A DNA stretch of 64,000 nucleotides from contig JAGMVK010000003.1 of assembly GCA_020747065.1 (NCBI GenBank), positions 496,001 through 560,000 on the forward strand, in the 5' to 3' direction. Within the stretch, counting starts at the first letter, position 1, and each line of letters begins with the position of its first letter. The notes under the pieces are model-generated. The model saw nothing but the letters and a program-made list of their open reading frames with translations, had not been told where the DNA came from and made no database searches. Positions 58,224 to 64,000 of this stretch are shown here, piece by piece. This stretch comes from Cadophora sp. MPI-SDFR-AT-0126 (taxonomy: Eukaryota > Ascomycota > Leotiomycetes > Helotiales > Ploettnerulaceae). The position numbers and the translations under genes were made by a program.

Positions 58224-59843
58224 ATGTCACAACCCTCCAAAATCCAAATCTCAATAATTGGCGCCGGCATCGCTGGTCCCGTCTTCGCACTCCAAATCCT
58301 CTCTCATCCAACTCTCCGACAACACTACACCCCCATAATCTACGACAAGCTTCCCCCACCATCGGACACATCAAATGCATCTTCAAATACGCGCGGTAGA
58401 TCATCCTACGCCGCTGGTGCAGCAGTAGCATTGACGTCAAATGCGCTGTTCCCACTTTATGAACTTGGATTGAGAGATGCGCTTCATGAAGTCAGCTCTG
58501 AGACGACGAGTATCAACATCTGGCGAGCTTGGCATGATTCCGAAGAACTGAAAGATGGTAAGGCTGGGCCACATAAGTGGTATAACATTATCCGCAATCC
58601 CGGGTGGAAAGCTGAGCTGGGGACGAATTTGAGGGTTGTTGAGAGGAGGGATTTGCAGAGGATTTTGTTGGAGAAACTTGGAGAGCTTGATGGGGAGGTG
58701 GTTTGGGGTAAGAAATTGAAGGAGATCGAGCATTTGAACTATGGCGAGAAGGCTCTGAAATTGACTTTTGAAGATGGGACGTCTGTAACCACGGATCTGG
58801 TGGTGGGAGGGGACGGGAATTGGTCGTCCGTTCGGAAATTTATTATTCAACAGCAGTGGCCTGATAAAGTGGAAACTAGATGGAAGCCTGAGTTTCCCTT
58901 CTGCAGTGGCATTTATGGCGTTTCTGAGAAATTCGAGAATGCGGAAGGAAAGGGAAATGAGCCTGGTGACACTCACTGGGTGCTACTTGATCAAGGCGTC
59001 GCATCAACATGGGCACTTCCAGACGGAAAGATGTTCTGGACCATTTCCTTACCAGAAGCTCTTCCACCCGTGAGATCAACCAGTGGAGACTCTTCAGAGA
59101 CGCAGACACTTTATGGTGCAGATGTTTCTTGCGGAGGGTACACCTTTGAGTCGACAGTCGAGATCTTACGGAAGCATGAGAGTGTGTTTCATCCATTTGC
59201 TAGCACGTTTGGTGCGATTTTCAAGAACTCTTCTCGTATCGTCCGCGCTCCGCTTTGGCATAAGGTATGGGATGTCGGCGAGATCGGGAGTCATAACGCA
59301 GTTGTGATTGGCGATGCATCGAGAGCTATGCTTCCTAGCAGTGGTCAAGGTGCGTACTTTCATTCAGCAAAGGAGACACCGCTAACCTCGGAATAGGAGC
59401 CTGTTTCGCGATCGAAGACGCCACAGTCCTCGCTAACAGTCTGCTCAATAACAGTCCCACAGATTATGAAATCTTGAACTTCAAAGATGCAATCTCTGAA
59501 TATGCTCGTCTTCGAGTTCCTCGATCTAAGAGAATGGCAACGCAGGCGTATTGGACGGGAGTTGTTGGGCTTGCGGCAAGATTTTGGTGGAGATGGTTGA
59601 GAGATTTTGGGTCTGCGTGGTTACCGTTAGGAGGGGACCCAAAGGCGTAGGTTGACTCTTTTTTCTTATTTTTATTGAAGTTTTGAGCTGTTAAATTTGG
59701 ATGCTAGGTAGTTGTACTGATTGACAAGCAGAAACATGAACCCAGATACAAATTCGAAGGACCCGATGGGTTGGCTTCATGATGCTCGGTACAAGGTCGA
59801 CTCTGAGAATTCCGGGGAGACGTCTGTTAGGACCGCAGGATGA
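58224..59843 (+). CDS. FAD-dependent monooxygenase
   Basis: Exons 58224-59349, 59397-59646 and 59732-59843 (introns 47 and 85 bp) give 495 aa. The N-terminus has the Rossmann motif ISIIGAGIAGPVFALQIL without a signal peptide. The central DG motif appears as LVVGGDGNWSSVRK, and the ribose-binding GD motif as VVIGDASRAMLPSSGQGACFAIEDA, completed by splicing. RVVERRDLQRILLEKL matches the Arg-containing segment common in aromatic-ring hydroxylases. The second splice extends past a would-be stop after GGDPKA to add KDPMGWLHDARYKVD and end at VRTAG. Class A flavin hydroxylases of this kind oxidise phenolic or other aromatic substrates; the substrate is unknown. Confidence 0.88.
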
Positions 59844-60527
59844 TTTAAAGCTATCAGGAAAATAAGACTTCGTCAGATGCCTCACGAAACGTGAGCTAGG
59901 TTCTTCAGGCGGAGGATGAGTCAGTGGAGGAACTGCTTCGAGCGCTATCCTCTGCTTGGCAGTTGGTTAAAGAGTCGGGTTGGAATGTAATTGATAAGAA
60001 CAGCCACGATTAGATCGTTGTGAAGTTATACCTCTAGCATTAAGGACGCCGCTGAAGCACCTCAAGTTTCGAATACGCTTCTATATCGGCCGGATCATGA
60101 TCTCGCTTGTGAACAGGGTCTAAACGAGAGAGCGAGATTCATCGAGACCAGCCACTAGCCCTACCAGTCAGCAAGTGATCTTGACATATCAATCCAAGCA
60201 TCAACTAGAACATTGTCCTCAAGTCACACCTTGCAGCCGGACCCATTCACCAGATGTGTCGAAATTCCTCTCCTCGCTACTGGAAATGGGATAGTTCATC
60301 AACCACGGAAATCGCGAAAATCGGGAGCCAACAGCGACTTGTATCGAACATTTGATCGTAAAAATTGCATTCATATTCCCTTCCAAGCCATCTCCTAAGC
60401 TCAACACAAGCGCTCATAAAAGTACATCTCGAGTCGTGGTATCATAAAACATCCCTTCCCTCCCCTCGCTTCCCTTCCCCTCCCACATCCCACATCCTCA
60501 TACACCTCCTTGCCCCAACAACCCCAT
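59844..60527. other. Intergenic region
   Basis: About 680 bp between convergent genes. The part from 60455 on is C-rich on the plus strand and continues into the glycine-coding exon. Confidence 0.45.
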
Positions 60528-60939
60528 CTAACATCCACCCCCTCCTCCCCCTCCATCACCTCCTCCCCCTCCTCCTCCTCCATCCCCACCGCCCCATCCA
60601 CCTCCCCCACCATCGCCTCCAAACCAACCGCCTCCACCCCCATGATGTCCATGATGACCGTGATGCCCGCCAACCCCGCTCGAGTCGACATAAACGGGCA
60701 TGGCTGCAGAGTGGCCGTAGCGGTGTTTGTTGTGTCTGTTTAGGGTATCGCAGTCAGTACGATATTCTCAGAGAGTATCGAACACGAAATGTATGTCGGG
60801 CTGAGCACTGAAAGAGGGAGAATGCGGAGAAGAGAAAAGAAACATACTTCATTGGTGGTCCGCCATACGGATTATAAGGTCTTGCGCCATAGGCAGGCTG
60901 GCCATAATATTGGACTTTTGGTTTGCGTCCGAAACACAT
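60528..60939 (-). CDS. Small glycine/histidine-rich protein, unknown function
   Basis: Exons 60848-60939 and 60528-60735 (minus; 112 bp intron) give 99 aa. The N-terminus MCFGRKPKVQYYGQP continues with Tyr/Pro/Gly-rich sequence (ARPYNPYGG). The second exon encodes HNKHRYGHSAAMPVYVD, then a GHHGHHGHHGGG stretch, then Gly-rich sequence with Trp and Asp spacers, ending in a single terminal Cys. The protein lacks a signal peptide. The opposite strand is open for 149 codons, but only because the exon is Gly-rich. A His/Gly-rich metal-binding or phase-separating protein is possible; this is speculation. Confidence 0.7.
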
Positions 60940-61472
60940 CTTGACTGTATTTCCTGTCCGATGTTCTTCTCTCCGATATTCCGATATGCCGAAGTGTCTT
61001 ATTGTTGTGCTTTGTAAACGAAAATCACATCCCTCCAAACCTGGGCCAAACCCAACTATTAAATACACTCTCCCAAATCCAGCCTTATTCCTTCTTACGT
61101 TCGAATACTTCCATTTCGGGAAGAAGATCCACATCATCCGTCGGGATAAGCCTTGTGACGCTTGCCAAGAAGGCGTTCACGTAAGGCTGAGATGTCATGT
61201 ACGACGGGTTCAGCGAGTGTGATTGGATGCGCGGCTGCGCCTTGGTTAACAGCTGCGATAAGCTCGTAACTGCTTGCAGCTAGATGGTGCGCGTGGATTA
61301 TGATTTGTTGGAATGCTGAAGCCTGGGTTTTAGTCAGGAGGATCGGGGGCTGTGGAGGCTGAGCCGAGGAGGGCGGGGAGGAACTAGGACTTAATGAGCA
61401 ATCCGTTTATGCTCGTGATTGTACGAGTGAAAATGATTAAGCAGATGAGTGTAGCATTTGCAATGAATCTAC
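60940..61472. other. Intergenic region
   Basis: About 530 bp upstream of the glycine-rich gene. No supported gene. Confidence 0.4.
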
Positions 61473-62057
61473 TTGCAGTCAAAAGTCCATTCCTTGGATT
61501 TTTTGCCTCAACTTCATCTGATCCGAAGTCGTCTATCAACCAGTATGAGGCACGAATTTTTCCGCATTCCATCTCACGATGCCAGGAGATGTCATCGGGT
61601 TATTAACTTTATAATCTCTCATACGGATTATGAACTTAGGTCTGTTTACTTCTCTTTCCCTTTCCACATCGGACCTGATGACCTCCGTTTGATGAATGAT
61701 CCTATCGACCTCATAGAGAAAGGTGGCGAACGACGTCGAGCAGAAGTTTCCGGGACCGTTGACGGTGAGGATTCTAAGACTTCGAAAGTATCCAAACGTT
61801 CGTTTTCATCTCTAGATTTGTTTAGTCCTTGCTGCTTTGATAGTGCCTACGCTTTCGGTCCCTGCACCGAGCTACGTGTTGACTTCGGCACAGACGAAGA
61901 AGCTTGTTCAGAGGATGCAGGGGTCGAATGCGACTTTGTCACTGATGCATCTCTCACAGGTGCAAAGGGCTTAAAGAAAGATATTTCGGATCCAATTCGT
62001 GAGTGGAGCAAAGAGTCGTTTAGACTTTGGCTCGAGCTTATCTCCTTGACTTATTGA
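61473..62057 (+). CDS. Doubtful hypothetical open frame
   Basis: A 194-codon frame. The first third is low-quality sequence, but the part from about 61640 has protein-like composition (YFSFPFHIGPDDLRLM, then ERRRAEVSGTVDGED and an acidic Cys-containing segment). It ends DPIREWSKESFRLWLELISLTY. I recognise no domain. The true start may be at 61694 or in an upstream exon; it could also be a relic of a longer gene. Confidence 0.3.
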   Translation: MQSKVHSLDFLPQLHLIRSRLSTSMRHEFFRIPSHDARRCHRVINFIISHTDYELRSVYFSFPFHIGPDDLRLMNDPIDLIEKGGERRRAEVSGTVDGEDSKTSKVSKRSFSSLDLFSPCCFDSAYAFGPCTELRVDFGTDEEACSEDAGVECDFVTDASLTGAKGLKKDISDPIREWSKESFRLWLELISLTY

Positions 62058-62591
62058 TGTATCGCTACACTCGCTTGGTATTGCATGCAGAGACTTCGCC
62101 AGTTGCTCATTAACAGCACCTTCAGCAGTCACTTCTGGTGGTAATTTGGGGATTGTGTGCTGCCATTGAGTATTTTCTTCTGCGTCCCGTCTCTAAACAC
62201 GAAGCAGCTGTCAAGGTATGAGACCAAATGTGTGAGACTCAAGTTTCTTGTCCTGTTTCGTTTAAGTGCTTGGACGTGAGCAGCTGCGCCTTTAATCTGA
62301 GCATTCCTGGCCCCTGAATATGCATGAGCATGCGCTTCAATCCCACGGAGTTCTTGCATCAACCTGATCCCGCACCTTCCTGGTTGGGCTTGGCGTAGAT
62401 CAAGGCATGGCCATCGAGAACACCTCGCCTACATCCTCATCCTCTTATACAGCCACTGTCGCAGAAAAACAATCCTTTCTCTTTTTTGACGAGCTCTCTA
62501 AAAACACAAACCTCCTTGAATTTCTCTTCTTCCCACCTCCGAGGTTAGCTTGATTGTGGATCTGTTCTCGCGTTTGGTCGCCTTCCTTGTC
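62058..62591. other. Intergenic region
   Basis: About 530 bp preceding the HET gene; its last 130 bases are CT-rich. No feature is supported. Confidence 0.4.
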
Positions 62592-64000
62592 ATGGACCAC
62601 AACCCCAAATCAACGTCTGAGGAGAGGGAAAAGCCAATGGTTGAGGAAGAGGTGCCTCATGCGAAGCCTCGTGGGGAAGTTATGCCCAAAAAACAGACTC
62701 TCAAATACAAGGCTATAGCAAGCCAAGCCGTTGGGGACAGCAGACAGCATGTGCAAGGGGCATTAACGGAAGAGAAAGACGAACACGATAGCAGCAACGG
62801 ACCAGAACCCATCTACCCTGACTACACAGCCATACTTCCCCGCTTCCACTATTCGTCAGTGACACAAAACAAACAAGTTGTTCAAGTTCAGGGCACTCTC
62901 TGCCAGGATTGTGCACAGATTGACATCGATACTTTATTGAAACGGCCGCACAAAACGATTGCTGGCCAGACAGTGAAGAAAGAACTGGGGCCTGCTCAGA
63001 CTTTGAAGGCCAAGTCATGCCCTCTTTGCCACTTGGTATATTCAAGTCTAGGTCCTCATTACCAGAAATACAGTGGATTAATACCACTCAGGACATTCTC
63101 ATCGACGCGTATGAGAGACAAGACCTGGAGCTCGATTGACACCAACCTGATGCAAGCTCATTTTACTTGCAAGTATATTGTATCCCAGCCTGAGGGGCGT
63201 AATGGTCCAATTCGAATAATCAGGGAGCACATTCAAGATTACGACCTCTTCAAGAATTGGATCAATTTATGTCAAACTTATCATACCAAAGTCTGCGGAG
63301 TTAAGTCGTCGGAACTGGTTCCGCTTCAAAGGCTTATCGATTGCGAGACACGTACAATCATCCCCGCCTCAAATCATCCTTACGTGGCGCTGAGCTATGT
63401 ATGGGGACTTGGCGATGAGATCCACCGGTTCTCTGAGACCTTACCTCTAAATCTGCCGAATACGATTGAGGATACAATTAGTGTTACCCTCAAGCTTGGA
63501 TATCGATATCTTTGGATCGACCGCTATTGCATTAACCAACAGTCGGCAGAAGACAAAGATGCACAATTTCCAGTGATGGATGTAATATATCAAAATGCTG
63601 AAGTCACAATTATCGCGGCCGCTGGAGGTGACCCTAGCTATGGCCTCCCTGGTGTCGGCATCCGAAAGAGAGGAGAGCATGCAAAGACCATGTGCAGTAA
63701 AGTTGGGAAACACTTCCTGATCACAACAGAAGGTGTCTATCCTCCATTGTCTGTTTCATCGTCCAAATGGAAGACTAGGGCTTGGACTTATCAGGAAGCA
63801 ATACTGTCCAGGAGGCGGTTAGTATTTGCACAGGAAGGAGTCTATTTTGAGTGCTATGGGATGCATTGCTCCGAATCACACAACTTTCCTCTGTTGGATA
63901 TGCACAGAGAAGATATGCAAGGCTTCAGACACACCTTTTGTCAGGAGCAGCAAGTTGGAATGTTCCCAAGAGGCGCCGGGACATCCAAGTTAGCTATTCT
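62592..64000 (+). CDS. HET-domain protein, partial (3' end beyond right edge)
   Basis: The frame opens at MDHNPKSTSEEREKP (62592) and is uninterrupted for 469 codons to the right edge. The first 90 residues are hydrophilic, followed by two Cys pairs, C-Q-D-C and C-P-L-C, about 40 residues apart, often seen as a small zinc-binding segment before HET domains. The HET signature follows: HPYVALSYVWGLGDEI, then GYRYLWIDRYCINQQSAEDKD, AEVTIIAAAGGDPSYGLPGV and WKTRAWTYQEAILSRRRLVF. HET domains trigger growth arrest or cell death on non-self recognition in several ascomycetes. The ligand or partner is unknown. No intron is needed in the visible part. Confidence 0.92.
   Translation, partial: MDHNPKSTSEEREKPMVEEEVPHAKPRGEVMPKKQTLKYKAIASQAVGDSRQHVQGALTEEKDEHDSSNGPEPIYPDYTAILPRFHYSSVTQNKQVVQVQGTLCQDCAQIDIDTLLKRPHKTIAGQTVKKELGPAQTLKAKSCPLCHLVYSSLGPHYQKYSGLIPLRTFSSTRMRDKTWSSIDTNLMQAHFTCKYIVSQPEGRNGPIRIIREHIQDYDLFKNWINLCQTYHTKVCGVKSSELVPLQRLIDCETRTIIPASNHPYVALSYVWGLGDEIHRFSETLPLNLPNTIEDTISVTLKLGYRYLWIDRYCINQQSAEDKDAQFPVMDVIYQNAEVTIIAAAGGDPSYGLPGVGIRKRGEHAKTMCSKVGKHFLITTEGVYPPLSVSSSKWKTRAWTYQEAILSRRRLVFAQEGVYFECYGMHCSESHNFPLLDMHREDMQGFRHTFCQEQQVGMFPRGAGTSKLAI

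Noticed and set aside
60365..60811. 149-codon plus-strand Pro/Ser/His-rich frame
   Set aside because: It is the antisense of the glycine-rich exon; its composition follows from GGN codons on the other strand.

Overview
The window reads as nuclear DNA of a filamentous ascomycete. Most genes carry short GT..AG introns of about 40-125 bp, often with CTAAC or CTGAC branch-point-like sequences. The families are typical of Pezizomycotina: Zn2Cys6 regulator, PTH11/rhodopsin-type membrane proteins, LaeA-like methyltransferase, HET and NACHT proteins, 2EXR proteins and a BAS2-like secreted protein. A leotiomycete (Helotiales) is my best guess, but that is inference from family content only. I saw no transposon, rRNA gene, tRNA gene or CRISPR array that I could support.

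Layout. 0-10 kb: a carboxylesterase running off the left edge, a NACHT/ankyrin NLR-like gene, a secreted DUF8021-like protein and a PTH11-like membrane protein. 10-18.7 kb: a long gene-free stretch, an APC-family permease, a DUF3112-like membrane protein and a Zn2Cys6 factor. 19.6-23.1 kb: four small genes in tandem on the + strand whose proteins all begin M-C-x8-C-G-(C/H), the most unusual feature here. 23.9-32.6 kb: a GPI-type GH76 mannanase, a second NLR-like protein without a visible nucleotide-binding domain, a possible small secreted protein, a two-helix membrane protein and a second PTH11-like protein.

32.6-37 kb is gene-poor, with two small Cys-rich candidates. 37.0-42.1 kb holds an MFS transporter, a LaeA-like methyltransferase and a short-chain dehydrogenase, which could be a small metabolite-related group without a backbone enzyme. 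44.2-47.3 kb: two 2EXR paralogues. 49.9-52.5 kb: housekeeping genes, the syntaxin TLG2 and calmodulin, transcribed divergently. 53.9-60.9 kb: a GH47 alpha-mannosidase, a BAS2-like secreted protein with two copies of its cysteine domain, an FAD monooxygenase and a glycine-rich small protein. From 62.6 kb a HET-domain gene runs off the right edge.

Exon structures were worked out by hand from splice signals and frame continuity. Every multi-exon model below sums to a multiple of three, except the two genes cut by the window edges. Family names come from recognised motifs, not from a database search.
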